Notes under the pieces: model-generated
Seen by the model: only the letters and a program-made list of their open reading frames with translations
What the model was told of the DNA's origin: nothing
Databases searched by the model: none
In this document: piece after piece, positions 36,214 to 45,611 of the stretch
Layout: the number at the start of each line of letters is the position of its first letter
Position numbering within the stretch: position 1 is the first letter of the stretch
Program-made: the position numbers and the translations under genes
Assembly (NCBI RefSeq): GCF_963678635.1
Contig: NC_087067.1
Location: 25,615,547 to 25,675,546 of the forward strand
Length of the DNA stretch: 60,000 bases
Source: Symsagittifera roscoffensis
Taxonomy: Eukaryota > Xenacoelomorpha > Acoela > Convolutidae
Reading direction: 5' to 3'

Positions 36214-37188
36214 GTGTTTCCGAAGCTTTGGAATCTGAGAACCTATGATAAGACGAATGGTGAGATAACCAGAGTTGTTAGTCTCACTGCAGCATATCAC
36301 AAGGTGAGAGAAGAGACGAAAGATTGGGGTGATTACGAGAAGCTGCCGGAAGAAATCCCTGAATTCCCTCTGATAAGAAGGATGTTAACCGGAGCAGTCT
36401 CCGTGGTACAAACGCCTAGGTTGAGGAAATTTGAAACCAATGAAAGGAGAATAGGGAATTTCGTGGGAACGATGGATCGATACTTTGTGGGGAGGAATGC
36501 CGCCGTGTTACAGTACACACGATTTGCCTACACGGATCAAGCGACGAGAAGACGAATAAGCAACGCCGCGACCCCCAAGCCCGGAAGATTTGACGAGGAA
36601 TCGGCGGGATTAGGCTTAGCGCCTATGAAGATGAGAGGCAGGACCGAACTGTCTGAGGCCTCCTTGATCCTGACTAGTGTGAAACCGGAATTGAAAGTAG
36701 GAGGAACGCTGCAGGCGAGAACCTTCCTAGCACCCTTCGGCTGTGAGGAAATCAAAGTGGTCCATGGAGAAGAGGAAGATGGATCAGCTGGCACACTGAT
36801 CATACCGAAATTTCCGGAAGGAGCCGACAATGAAAAGCAAGGACCCTCAAGCTCGAAGAAGGATATGTCAGAAGGAGATGACGGACAGGGAGGAAGCCGT
36901 CAAGCGGAAGAACCCATGCAACAAGATGCAAGTCAAGCTGGTGGGGAAGACGACAGGGCATCGACAGGAGGAATATCCAGCCTGGATTTCAATTTCCTCA
37001 GTGATCTTGAGAACAACGCGGATACGTTGGAGGCGACTGAGCCAGCAGATGAAGGCACTTGGACACTGGAACCTCCGTCAGCCTTTACAGAAATGAAACG
37101 GAATTTGCCGGAGAGCAGCTCTCCTGGCAATTCGAGAAAAAAAACGAACAAAGAATCCTTATGGAATCACCTAGGAGAAGAAGAATAG
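36214..37188 (+). pseudogene. Element B ORF2: FPKLWNL region and acidic linker
   Basis: A 324-codon frame joined to the previous one by a frameshift. FPKLWNLRTYD matches YPKFWNLNP in A. TMDRYFVGRNAAVLQYTRFAY and related phrases are conserved in A as YTAAVYFHT. The second half is rich in Glu, Asp, Ser and Gly (MSEGDDGQGGSRQAEE), probably disordered. Function unknown. Confidence 0.65.
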
Positions 37189-37823
37189 AGGGCTCAGCCA
37201 GAGTACCTTTCTTGGGAACGTTGCCCGAAGAAGAGGGGGAAGGACATCACCAAGACCATGAAAATAGGACGGGATGTAGATTGGACAGAGTGGTGTTCAT
37301 GGAAGAAGTCTGGACAGTGGTTCAGAGCTGTGGGACCCATTCCATTTTGAAAATAGGTCTCAACCGACCATTGATGCGGGAAGTCCTTGACAAACTTGAT
37401 GAGTGTGAAGGGAGATTGAGTGAGTTGTTGATTGACTCAGTCACTGATGAAAGTGAGGCGAACTCTCCCATCAAGATGACACCGCAGGATGATAAAGGAG
37501 AGGTGGTGTATCTGTCAAGAACCAGGAGGGGAACGATGCGATCAAAATTGGTGATTGATAAGATCAATGAGATGAAGATGAAGTTAGGCAGCAAAGTGAT
37601 GCCGAGGAGAGTAGGAAAGACGAAGGTGGATTCAGAGATATCAATGAAAGCTGTCAATTCCGCGAAACGAAAACGAGTCGAAGAGGCCATGGATTTGGGA
37701 CAAGGTGATTATCAATTACCTGGCACGGACAGAATGTTAACCGATGTAGCGATGGTGCCACCCATTCTCATGGCGGGGATAAAGTCAACAGGTTATAAAT
37801 CCAAAAGAGTGACCGCACTCTGA
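37185..37823 (+). pseudogene. Element B ORF2: NLS-like region
   Basis: The open frame formally starts at 37059, but its first 40 residues overlap the previous fragment in another frame and are not real. It contains SRTRRGTMRSKLVIDKI, SAKRKRVEE (NLS-like, parallel to KSRKRKRE in A) and MVPPILMAGIKSTGYKSKR, which lines up with APMILAWWKTTAYKSSSG in A. It probably lies in a flexible part of the polyprotein. Confidence 0.6.
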
Positions 37824-37840
37824 CTGGAGCAACCTTACAA

Positions 37841-39037
37841 ATGGAAATACTTAGTCAATGTGGAGAAAGCAAGATGAAAGACTTTAAACCATCTCCCATG
37901 AACCACGGAAAGGGAAGTGTCGCAGGACAACTAGTACCAGTGGAGCATAACCGACTGACAATGTCGGAGACTGTGTCAATAGATGAACCCGCCGGTGGAT
38001 ACATGGATATGTTAGATTACCGAAACTCGGCTAGAGGGTATGTGATGGCTCTGGTGGAAGACAAGGGTGCCATGGAGGGTTATCTGGAGACGATGTTGCA
38101 AGGCACCACCCTCAAGCAGACGGCGTACGGGACTCTAGCGTCGTCTGAGATGCAGGCGGAAACGATCGAGCAATAAGTGAGCCTTCCATGGAAAGCAGTG
38201 CTGTTGAAGTACTTTGAAGAGGAAATGAGGACTACGCCGAGAATACACGCTCTCATGGCAGTACCTTACATGAGAACCGAATTACAACTGAGGTTCGCCT
38301 GGTGCATGATGGGATTAACTCGCGGGGAATATGACTCAGAAGAAAAGAAAAGTTCAAAAGAAGAAAAAGTATTCCTGATGACGAACCTGAGGGATCTGAT
38401 AATCCAGGAAGGAATGACACTAGCGTGCGCGAAGCGGAGAGATGCTCTCTGTTTCATTCAATTCCTGATAGAGCAGATTTCAGTACCAGCATTGAACACC
38501 TGTGTCAAGATTTTGAGGGAGGGCGATGAACGAGCAAAAGCCTTACTCTTGCTAGCACTGCTAGAGATGCATCAAAGCAAGCCGATGAGGGTGAATATGA
38601 AAGAACCTGAGGAGTTAGAGCCCATGAGGAAGATAGACGAGATCAGGAGATTTTCAAACAAGGAGCTGAGACTCACTAAAGAATCTATGGGGGCACTGCC
38701 GAAATCCAGTGAGTACTGTGGACCGATCAAGAAGAAGTCGTACAGCTACGTGTCCGGAATCATAGGGATAGCGTACAACCCTTTCCTGAGTGAAGACATA
38801 CGCGATTGCTTCTTTGATTACGAGCAGGCAGTGTTGCTAAGATTCTGGACGTCGAGAATTGTAACGATCAAGAGCGCTAATAATCCGCAGACCAAATTGG
38901 GACTGGTTTTGGAAGAAGAGGTGACTGCACCTTCCGTACCAAAATCCGACAAAAGAGTGAGTTTGGATTCTAAACATTCCGATGGAAGTGAAAAAGATAT
39001 GGACAAGAAGACGATTGATGCCATGGTTCAGAGCTAA
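37841..39037 (+). pseudogene. Element B ORF2: conserved helical domain
   Basis: One frame broken by TAA 38174-38176. FKPSPMNHGKGSVAGQ matches FKPQKAGSKKGSTSGQ in A. KYFEEEMRTTPRIHALMAVPYMRTELQLRFAW, the cysteine-containing AKRRDALCFIQF, KIDEIRRF and YVSGIIGIAYNPFLSE all have counterparts in A in the same order. The domain is about 290 residues, mostly helical, without catalytic motifs known to me. It is followed by the deletion junction. Confidence 0.7.
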
Positions 39038-39038
39038 C

Positions 39039-39454
39039 ATGACTGCATGGTTGTACGAATATGCCAAAAAGCATATGTTGAAGCATGGCAGGGTGTACAG
39101 TTGATATTAGCTGGACATTGGAGCAGGAACTTTCAAGCGAGCTTTCGTGACTCATCGGAATGCAGTGACCACCGCTGTAAAAAGAATTTCCAGGACAAGT
39201 GAACGTAGTGGAAAGGAGAAGGAAGAGATGTTGAGGAAGATCTGGAGAGAAACGTGACGTTGTGTCTCCACAACAGCTTCTGCAGGAACAGAGAGTCTAA
39301 CGTGGATCCTCTACCTTGTTGCAAACAGAGGGTAGAAGAGCAGAAGTGTTGGAGGACTGCTTCCAACAGCGTCAGAATAGCTAACGATGTGTTGCAAGAC
39401 ACAGAAACTGAAAGCGCAGAGTCAGTGTCACAGGAGGAAGAGATGGAACATTGA
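39039..39454 (+). pseudogene. Element B ORF2 C-terminus
   Basis: Two frames: MTAWLYEYAKKHMLKHGRVYS...FKRAFVTHRNAVTT...MLRKIWRE (39039-39257, with stops TGA and TAG inside) and MTLCLHNSFCRN...EEEMEH (39254-39454). Both match the last 150 residues of A (17421-17870), so the ORF2 end is conserved. The start directly follows the junction that lacks the Cys/His-cluster segment of A. Confidence 0.65.
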
Positions 39455-39962
39455 CAAATGGTCGAAAAAACAAGATGCAAAAAGAAAAGAAAATTAGAAG
39501 AATTTAGAAGTTTTAGAACTTCTAAACGACGAAAAGAAGGGAAACAAAGGAGTGACGAAGAGGAAGAAGTTAAGACTCAGAATTGTTTTATGTGTGTGAA
39601 AAAAACTCAAGTGAGAAACCGAGCAACCAAGTTGTAATTGAAAACTGAAACATTTAGTTGAGTTTTGAACATTAAAGAGTTTGTTGCATTTATAAGTTTG
39701 CATTTTGAGTTTAGTTAGTGGCTTTAGTGACACTTACTATTTATTTAGAAATAATTGAGCAAACAGTATATTTAAATATGACTGTTTTTTAATCATCTAG
39801 GAGAACTGATCACTTTGTGGTGACATGAAAGGCTTGGGTAATCTCTTGAAGAGGGAGATTGTTTCATTGTTCTTTCTAACTACAGAGTTACTTAGTTTTA
39901 ATATTCAGGACAATAACAAGCAAGATTTCCGAAGGGAAGAAGCATAGTAGGATAATTTTAGC

Positions 39963-39997
39963 TTGTTGGTTGGCAGGACTGTCCTGCAAACCAACAA
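39963..39997 (+). repeat. 35-nt near-perfect palindrome in the B 3' UTR
   Basis: TTGTTGGTTGGCAGGAC is followed by a central T and GTCCTGCAAACCAACAA. Sixteen of seventeen positions pair. As RNA it would be a tight stem-loop with almost no loop; as DNA it is a cruciform candidate. Confidence 0.75.
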
Positions 39998-40262
39998 CTT
40001 ATATAAATCTAGGAGAAAACGTTTTAAATCAGGACATTGACATTGGAAGTCAGAAAAGATATTTTTATCTTGGGTCATATCCTCAATGTGCAGATTAAGG
40101 AAAATTGGAAGGCTATAGTGACGTAGTATGATGCCATTTATATTCTGCAGTGAGTCGATGTGACGTAGATAAAAGTAATTTTGTGCATTTTGTAAATTCT
40201 GTTCGATGACACTGTACCAATTTTACGAGCATTGCGAGATTCAAGGGGACATTGACCGGACT

Positions 40263-40274
40263 GTCCGGGGAGTA
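40263..40274 (+). promoter_or_regulatory. Polypurine tract of element B
   Basis: GTCCGGGGAGTA lies immediately before the TG start of the 3' LTR, the usual place of the plus-strand primer. The same GTCCGGGGAG occurs several times inside pol. Confidence 0.6.
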
Positions 40275-41187
40275 TGTGACATTCGACCAGAATGGACAAA
40301 AATGCAGATGCAGCAATTTCGATTTTTTAGCAGCGAACTTTCCGAATTGGCGGTTTTGAAGGAATAAGAGCGTTATTCGGACAATTGAACAAAATGTGAA
40401 GGCTGAAGGATTCGGAAGTTCCTAAATTTTAAAAATTCGAATTGATGACATAATAATTCTAAGAAACGTCAAAAGCAACCATTTTGGCAGAAAAACCGAA
40501 ATAAGACACAACAACATTAGTTGCGATAGCGAGAACGACGAAAATTGTGATTGGAAAACAACAACAAAAAACAAAAGTAACAGAGACCGCTCCGAGTTGC
40601 AACTATTGTGTCGCTACAATAGTTGCAAGACCGTTGCGAACAACGGTCAAGGGTGGAAGACAGCCTTCCGGAAGGAGAATAAGAGTCTTATTTCCCCGGA
40701 TTCAAGAATCCGGAGGGGTCTCGGGATTTGGACTGAAACTGTTTTACATAAACTTTTAGCTTCCCTATTATGTCCTGAATTGAATTTCATTAACATCTGA
40801 ATTCATTTTGCTAGGATGAGAAGCTAGGAGTTGGGGAAAAGGGTTGATCCATCTTCGATGGAGATGATGATTTTTATCTACTGAGCGAAAACAATAATAA
40901 TTCAATAAATAGTAGTAGCCCTTTTTTTAGAAGTGACCTCGTGGTCTGGGGATACTGAGACCCATCCATGAGCTCACTTTTTCTGCATGTAATTTAGTTA
41001 ATTTGAGTGTTTTGACCGAAGCCGAAAGCAGTAACGTTTTTGTCGACCCGATGTTAGAAAGACCACCAAAAGAACTGGCTTGGTAGAGACGGTGAAAAGC
41101 ATGTAGAGCTCTGTTTAGACGTTAGCCAGTCGTCTTAGAGCCTAGCTTTATTTTCCGTCGATATGTATCTTCCGGGCCAATGTTACA
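40275..41187 (+). repeat. 3' LTR of element B
   Basis: Begins TGTGACATTC and ends CCAATGTTACA. It is 913 bp against 898 bp for the 5' copy, mainly because of a 16-bp insertion near 40951. It is followed by TAT and then the second part of the A 3' LTR. Confidence 0.92.
40904..40909 (+). promoter_or_regulatory. Candidate polyadenylation signal in B 3' LTR
   Basis: AATAAA in the context AATTCAATAAATAGTAGTAG, matching the 5' LTR copy at 19601-19606. It lies in the second half of the LTR, as expected for R/U5 processing. Confidence 0.5.
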
Positions 41188-41426
41188 TATTTTGAGACCT
41201 AAGTATGGGGACGTTCTTATTTTCTAGAGTGGGGGGGGGGGGGTATTTTGGTAGTGGCCTTTAAGCTGTAACGGGTTTTTAGTCTCATTTCGCAAGCGAA
41301 CCGAATCGGCTCCGACCGTTTTGAGGTAGAAAAACACGAGAGACAGTGTCCTTGACTCTTGAGCCAATGGTTATAGGGCCTATTCTTCTGAAGCCTCACA
41401 TAAGACCGAAGTAGGCGACTGTTACA
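41188..41426 (+). repeat. 3' LTR of element A, second part
   Basis: Starts TATTTTGAGACCTA and ends GACTGTTACA. TTTAAGCTGTAACGGG, CGGCTCCGACCG and TTGAGCCAAT align with the 5' LTR of A. A G homopolymer (about 41228-41241) is specific to this copy. Confidence 0.75.
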
Positions 41427-41999
41427 ACTCCCCGTTATACTTCCTTTATACTATCCTATTGTATGAAGTTGTAAACTTTTGAGTGAGTGTAATGACGAAA
41501 GACAATTGTAGTAGCTTCGGTTTTTGTGACCTGATCTAATTGTTGTCAAAAAAGAATTGCGAGTGTAAATCGGTTCGACAAATCATCTCGACTTTCTTCA
41601 GTTTCAATTTGGGTTTTTTTTCCAATAAAAACTCCTGATTGTTTTGACACAAAAAGTGCATTCAAAACGTCGCAAATTGTGCTTGTCGAACGGCTCGATC
41701 AATCGCCTTTTCACGTCAAACTTAGACATGAACTCACATCATTCTAGTCGATTAGCACTTAAATTAAAAAAATGGTAAAATTTAAAATTTGTTAGCGATT
41801 TTTTTTTCGTTTATTTAGGCCTTTTTCTGCAAAAACTGTTTTCTAATTGGTCTATATGACTATGACTGTCGATTATGCCTGATTTCTATTTTTTTGTTCA
41901 GTTGTTTTTCTTACACCACACAAAAAAAACTATTAGTTTGAAAAAAAAACAATTGCTTTTTTCTTAAGACTATAATAGGAACATTCTGCATCGCCTATC
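41427..41999. other. AT-rich spacer between elements A and C
   Basis: No gene or repeat is recognised. It may be the original chromosomal DNA between two independent insertions. Confidence 0.5.
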
Positions 42000-42883
42000 T
42001 GTGCCATTCTGGCAGATTAGCACAGCGCAACCTTCCGGCGACACAAAAAAAAAACGAATAAAGGCCTTAGTTACGAAAAATTATTGCGAAGGAGGGTAGG
42101 AATATTCTAGAATTTTTATTTTTAAAATTTCGGTTGAAGAGTGAATATTTCTGAGAAATAGAAAAAGACGGCCATTTTGACTGAAAGGGACGAAACCAGA
42201 GAAGAACGACAAATATTGTGGAAAACGGTCGCACAAGAGACGAGAAGTACGAAGCCTCTTATCGTGGCAACAACACACGATAAGACTCTTAGCAGTGGAT
42301 ATTAGTGGAGAAGGAAGCTTTAGTGGGGAAGGAATATTCCACGGAACCCTCCCGTGCCACAAATTGGGAGAGATATCAGCGTTATCTCGGGAAGATTACG
42401 GGAGCGGAGGCTTGTCCCCCAGAGACTGTTGTATGTAAAGGGACTATATAAAACTGACTTTGTAGCTACTTGGATGTCGTAGAACTCTGAATTAACACCG
42501 GTATAATTTGATATTTTAGAATATGAGTAGCTAGAAAGAGGAAAGGGTCAATCCATCTCCAATGGATTCAATATAGAACTGTCACACAAAAACATATTAA
42601 AATAGGTTGTTCGAGCCGTGTTTTTAATGGCAATCACGTAGTCTGAGGATCCGAGACTCAGCTGTATGGTTGTGTTCGCATGTAAACGAAAGCTGATCAA
42701 AAGTCGTTTGACTGATGGCCTAAAAATAGTAACTTTTTACTTAGCCCTAAGGAGACCAGAAAATCAACTGGCAAGGTCGAGACAATGAAAAACGAGTAGG
42801 ATTAAGGTAACTGCCGCCTGCCAGTCGTTAATAGGTACTTTTTCTACGCTCCGTCGCTGTGTAGTATTTGGGCGAATGTTACA
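42000..42883 (+). repeat. 5' LTR of element C
   Basis: Begins TGTGCCATTC and ends GAATGTTACA, with inverted ends like those of B. It shares with B the phrases GCAACCTTCCGG/GAACCTTCCG near the start and GTCAATCCATCT/GTTGATCCATCT near 42550. The 3' partner is outside the window, so the left boundary rests on comparison with B. Confidence 0.85.
42445..42453 (+). promoter_or_regulatory. TATA box of the C LTR
   Basis: TATATAAAA, preceded by GGGAC and followed by a less AT-rich stretch. Its place about half-way along the LTR suits the U3/R boundary. B has only a weak ACATAAATTT at the matching place. Confidence 0.6.
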
Positions 42884-42895
42884 TAGACGTTTTTA

Positions 42896-42913
42896 TGGCG
42901 CTCCTGGGTGGGC
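42896..42913 (+). promoter_or_regulatory. Primer binding site of element C (tRNA-Asn-like)
   Basis: TGGCGCTCCTGGGTGGGC starts 12 nt after the LTR. The complement would be a tRNA 3' end with a CCCACC T-stem strand, as in metazoan tRNA-Asn, and differs from the common tRNA-Asn sequences I recall at about two positions in the acceptor stem. The 12-nt offset from the LTR is the same in B. Confidence 0.6.
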
Positions 42914-43633
42914 CTGTCAAAGGTATAAGACCATCATGATCAGCAAGCGTTTCAGCGACGAACCCTCCGCTCCGGGCGTATGCCCGAGTTAGAGGCCTTA
43001 ATGACCGTTATTGTACTAGAGGGAAGGTGCGTACCGTCCGTCTAGTACTATTTAGCTTTTTAACTTAGTAAACACCGAAAATTCCGGGGGCCGGAGGGTT
43101 AGGTGGGAAATCTAGAGCCCGCTTGTCCCGAGGTCTCAGGACCAAAAACAATTAAAGAGAAAGCGTAAAACCAAACAAAAATAGTGTATAACCAAGAAAA
43201 AGCCAAAAACAAATTTATTTGAAAACAAAAAAGTACAAAAAACAGTAAAAAAAATCCAAAAAAGACCAAAAACAATAAAAAACATAAAGTGACAGTTTAT
43301 ATGTTATTTCCGGACGAGATGTGATCTGACTTTCCTATTTGTTGTTGTTTCAGATTGATTTATATCATTTCTGATAGAAAGATTGTGTTTTTTGGTGAAG
43401 GATTGGATACTCTCCCTTGAGTGTAATTTGAGTATTTAAGCACGTTAATGGTGATTTTGCCGGTGACCGGAGGGTAGAGTGGCAAGCTGACCGACGTGTT
43501 CCACACTCAACAGGGACATAGGGACAACATCCACAACGACTGTTGGGTATCGTTGAGATAATTTTAGTATCGTTCGGGTACTATTTCATTAAAACTTAAG
43601 TGGTGGGGGGCACGATTGGCGCGGTCCGATTGT

Positions 43634-43700
43634 ACCCTCTGTCGATCACAAATTTCCGAGTTAAGGGTCTTAATTCGGGTATTTTGGTGCAAAGGAGGGT
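43634..43700 (+). ncRNA. Conserved leader stem-loop of element C
   Basis: CCGAGTTAAG (43656-43665) pairs with CTTAATTCGG (43669-43678) across loop GGT. ACCCTC (43634-43639) pairs with GAGGGT (43695-43700) outside. It is homologous to 20644-20712 in B. Confidence 0.65.
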
Positions 43701-44108
43701 ATAGTAATATTCATTAACGACTGCTAATAGATTATTGTCCTCACTATATATTACTTATCTCCTATTTAGACCCAAGAAACACCCAAATTTTGTCGAAAAT
43801 TACTGATTTTTGACAAACTATAGACTCCCAAATTTTTGGATATCCGAGCTTTTCCGAATAGCAAAAAGCTTTTATATAGGTAGTAGCTACGTAGTTCGAT
43901 CCCCCTAACTAAAGAAACCGCGTGAGAAAAGACTCAGTAAAAGTTGGAAAAAACCAAAATTTTTCGGTCAAAATTTCGATAATTTTCTGAATTTTGTCAA
44001 TCTGTTTTGGGGATCGAGTTTTTGAGTTTTTAGAGTTAGAGCAATAAAATTTTTTGTATTAGGAGCGTGCTAGCATAACGTGCTCGGCTGCCAAAAAATT
44101 CTTGGGTT

Positions 44109-44175
44109 ACCCTCCGATTAGCTCCGTGGATAGAGCTAACGACTTAAGGATTGGAAAAGGAAGGAATCGGAGGGT
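44109..44175 (+). ncRNA. Second ACCCTCCG-closed stem-loop in C leader
   Basis: ACCCTCCGA (44109-44117) pairs perfectly with TCGGAGGGT (44167-44175). Inside, TTAGCTC (44118-44124) pairs with GAGCTAA (44133-44139). B has a similar closing pair GACCCTTC/GAAGGGTC at 21663-21722. Confidence 0.6.
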
Positions 44176-44508
44176 CCAAATTTGATAGTTATTGGCCAAA
44201 TTTTTGTCTCCAAACCAATTTTGGTCCGGTTTTTTGCATTATTCCAGTGCCGTACGGGGCTACTACGCTCGTTTCAATTATTATTTTTAGGCACTTTCAA
44301 TAGGAATTGCGGAAAAATTTTCTCAGAACCTACATAGGTGGTGAAAAAAGCCCATTTGGACAAACACGTTTCTGGCAATTTCTCAAAGACTAGCCAATCG
44401 ATCGGGATAACTTTGGTACCATAAGTCGACGTTTTGGACCACTTTTTCGGACCGCAATCGTTTTTGGGTTGATAATCTCGAAAAAGAAAAATTTTTTAGA
44501 ATTTATTG

Positions 44509-45070
44509 GCTCGGAGGGTCCAAATCACAGGTAACCCTCCGAGCGGCAGAAAATTTTATCAAAACACCTTTTTATCCACCTGGGAAGGTTGACCGTGTCA
44601 GCCAACCTAGTTTTAAGTCAGGTGGACCGCTTTTGGAGACTTTATCGCGGTAACATAACCTTTTTTCTTGATTTTTGGGGAACCCTCCGAAGTAACCCTC
44701 CGGAGTCAGCTAAACCCCTTAGCAACCCTCCTTAGTGGAAAATTTCCACGAGATCATCCAAAGAAGTTAAGACAACCCTCCATAGAGAATTTAGCTTGTT
44801 TTGACGCTTCCTGAACTTAATTGAGGGCCCTTCTAAGTGAGGTTCAGAAATTGGAAAATTTTGGAGGTACCCTCCGAAGAAACCCTCCGGAGCATATTAA
44901 GCATCTTATTGACTCTCCTTAGTAAATTTAGGGGGACCCTCCGAAGTAACTTGGGTGATTAAGGTACCCTCCGAAGTAACCCTCCAAGGTAGGCTAAGTG
45001 TCTTAACAACCCTCCGAAGTAACCCTCCGGAGTGACTTAAACTTCTTAGCAACCCTCCTTGTTAGAAACT
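44509..45070 (+). repeat. Array of ACCCTCCG motifs in C leader
   Basis: It opens with an 11-bp palindromic pair GCTCGGAGGGT (44509-44519) and ACCCTCCGAGC (44534-44544). About 13 copies of AACCCTCCGAAGT, AACCCTCCGGAGT or AACCCTCCTTAGT follow up to about 45060, irregularly spaced. The motif is the complement of the one arrayed in B. Confidence 0.8.
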
Positions 45071-45269
45071 TGAGGAAACCTTCTGTGGCAATTTGGGAGA
45101 CGGGAAATATCCATTTAATAAAGATCATATTAGAATATTAGGCTTGCTTATTACGATCATAGGAGCCCATTTTGACCCGGAAATTCGTGATCAACTTTGG
45201 ATTCTAGATCGGGTGTATCAGAAGTACCCGAACAAAATTTTTTTTTTGATTGTGATTTCAGTTGTGTGG

Positions 45270-45428
45270 TTGCCTTGAGCTGCTTAATAGGAAAGTTCGG
45301 GCAATCCGGGAACAAACAAAAAAAAAGACCTCGGTGAGTGTATTAGGCAAATACACACTCACTTGAGAAAGAAAGTTGTTCCCTGCTCTCGTGCACTTGG
45401 AGTGTTCCGGGTGTGGGGGAGCTTTTTC
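45270..45428 (+). ncRNA. Conserved multi-helix RNA unit, copy 1 of C
   Basis: P1 is TTGCCTTGAGCT (45270-45281) with AGTTCGGGCAA (45294-45304). P2 is GGGAACAA (45308-45315) with TTGTTCCC (45376-45383). P3 is CTCGGTGAGTG (45330-45340) with CACTCACTTGAG (45356-45367). P4 is TTGGA/TCCGG (45397-45410), followed by AGCTTTTTC. The 61-codon frame 45093-45278 ends in it and is not a gene. Confidence 0.75.
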
Positions 45429-45456
45429 ATAGACTTTAGAAATTTTCGATCAGAGG

Positions 45457-45611
45457 TTGCCTTGAGCTACTTAATAGGACAGCTCGGGCAATCGCAGGAC
45501 ACCTAAAAAAAAGACCTCGGTGGGTGTATTAGGCAAATACACACTCACTTGAGAAGACTGTGTCCTGGGCTTCGTTCTTTCGGATCGTTCCGATTGAGGA
45601 AAGTCTTTTTC
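45457..45611 (+). ncRNA. Conserved multi-helix RNA unit, copy 2 of C
   Basis: P1 is TTGCCTTGAGCT with AGCTCGGGCAA (45457-45491). P2 is AGGACAC (45496-45502) with GTGTCCT (45560-45566). P3 is CTCGGTGGGTG with ACTCACTTGAG. P4 is TCGGA/TCCGA (45580-45593), followed by a GTCTTTTTC tail. The 187-bp offset from copy 1 marks a tandem duplication; the P2 and P4 sequences differ but still pair. Confidence 0.75.

Larger units (their letters stand above)
39455..40274 (+). other. 3' untranslated region of element B
   Basis: Non-coding. It holds an outstanding palindrome at 39963-39997 and a purine tract next to the 3' LTR. No frame of note. Confidence 0.6.
18973..41187 (+). mobile_element. Element B: 22.2-kb LTR retroelement with two giant ORFs
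   Basis: The LTRs 18973-19870 and 40275-41187 are about 96-97% identical by eye, so B is much younger than A. It contains a PBS, a 2.85-kb structured leader, a gag-pol frame (22725-32291), a second giant frame (32503-39454), a 3' UTR and a polypurine tract. It sits in the 3' LTR of A with TAT repeated on both sides. Compared with C and A it has lost the N-terminus of ORF2 and a 1.27-kb part near the ORF2 end. More than ten stops or frameshifts and a small deletion in the RT core mean it is no longer autonomous. Confidence 0.92.
11467..41426 (+). mobile_element. Element A: old LTR retroelement, gag-pol deleted, split by element B
   Basis: The 5' LTR is 11467-12030. The 3' LTR is in two parts, 18651-18972 and 41188-41426, separated by the whole of element B. 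Total LTR lengths agree (564 versus about 558 bp after removing a 3-bp duplication), and landmarks align in order, but identity is only about 65-70% by eye, so A is old. The internal part contains only the 3' portion of the giant second ORF (about 12062-17870). Gag, pol, the PBS and the ORF2 N-terminus are missing, because homology to B begins about 30 bp after the 5' LTR. No target duplication is visible at the outer ends. Confidence 0.8.
42914..45269 (+). other. Structured leader of element C
   Basis: No credible coding frame is present. Blocks shared with the B leader in the same order are CTTTTTAACTTAGT, TAAAACCAAACAAAAATAGT, TTTAAGCACGTTAATGGTG, CGACTGTTGGGTATCGTTG and the CCGAGTTAAG hairpin. 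Between these lie long AT-rich stretches. It ends in the ACCCTCCG array and the duplicated RNA unit. Confidence 0.75.

Noticed and set aside
32503-39454. ORF2 as an envelope gene
   Set aside because: No signal peptide, no membrane-spanning segment and no Cys pattern of a surface protein; NLS-like runs instead suggest intracellular work.
44509-45070. CRISPR-like array
   Set aside because: Motif length and spacing are irregular, there are no cas-like genes, and the context is a eukaryotic retroelement leader.
45270-45611. Hammerhead or other known self-cleaving ribozyme
   Set aside because: No CTGATGA...GAAA core and no HDV-, twister- or pistol-like core that I could recognise.
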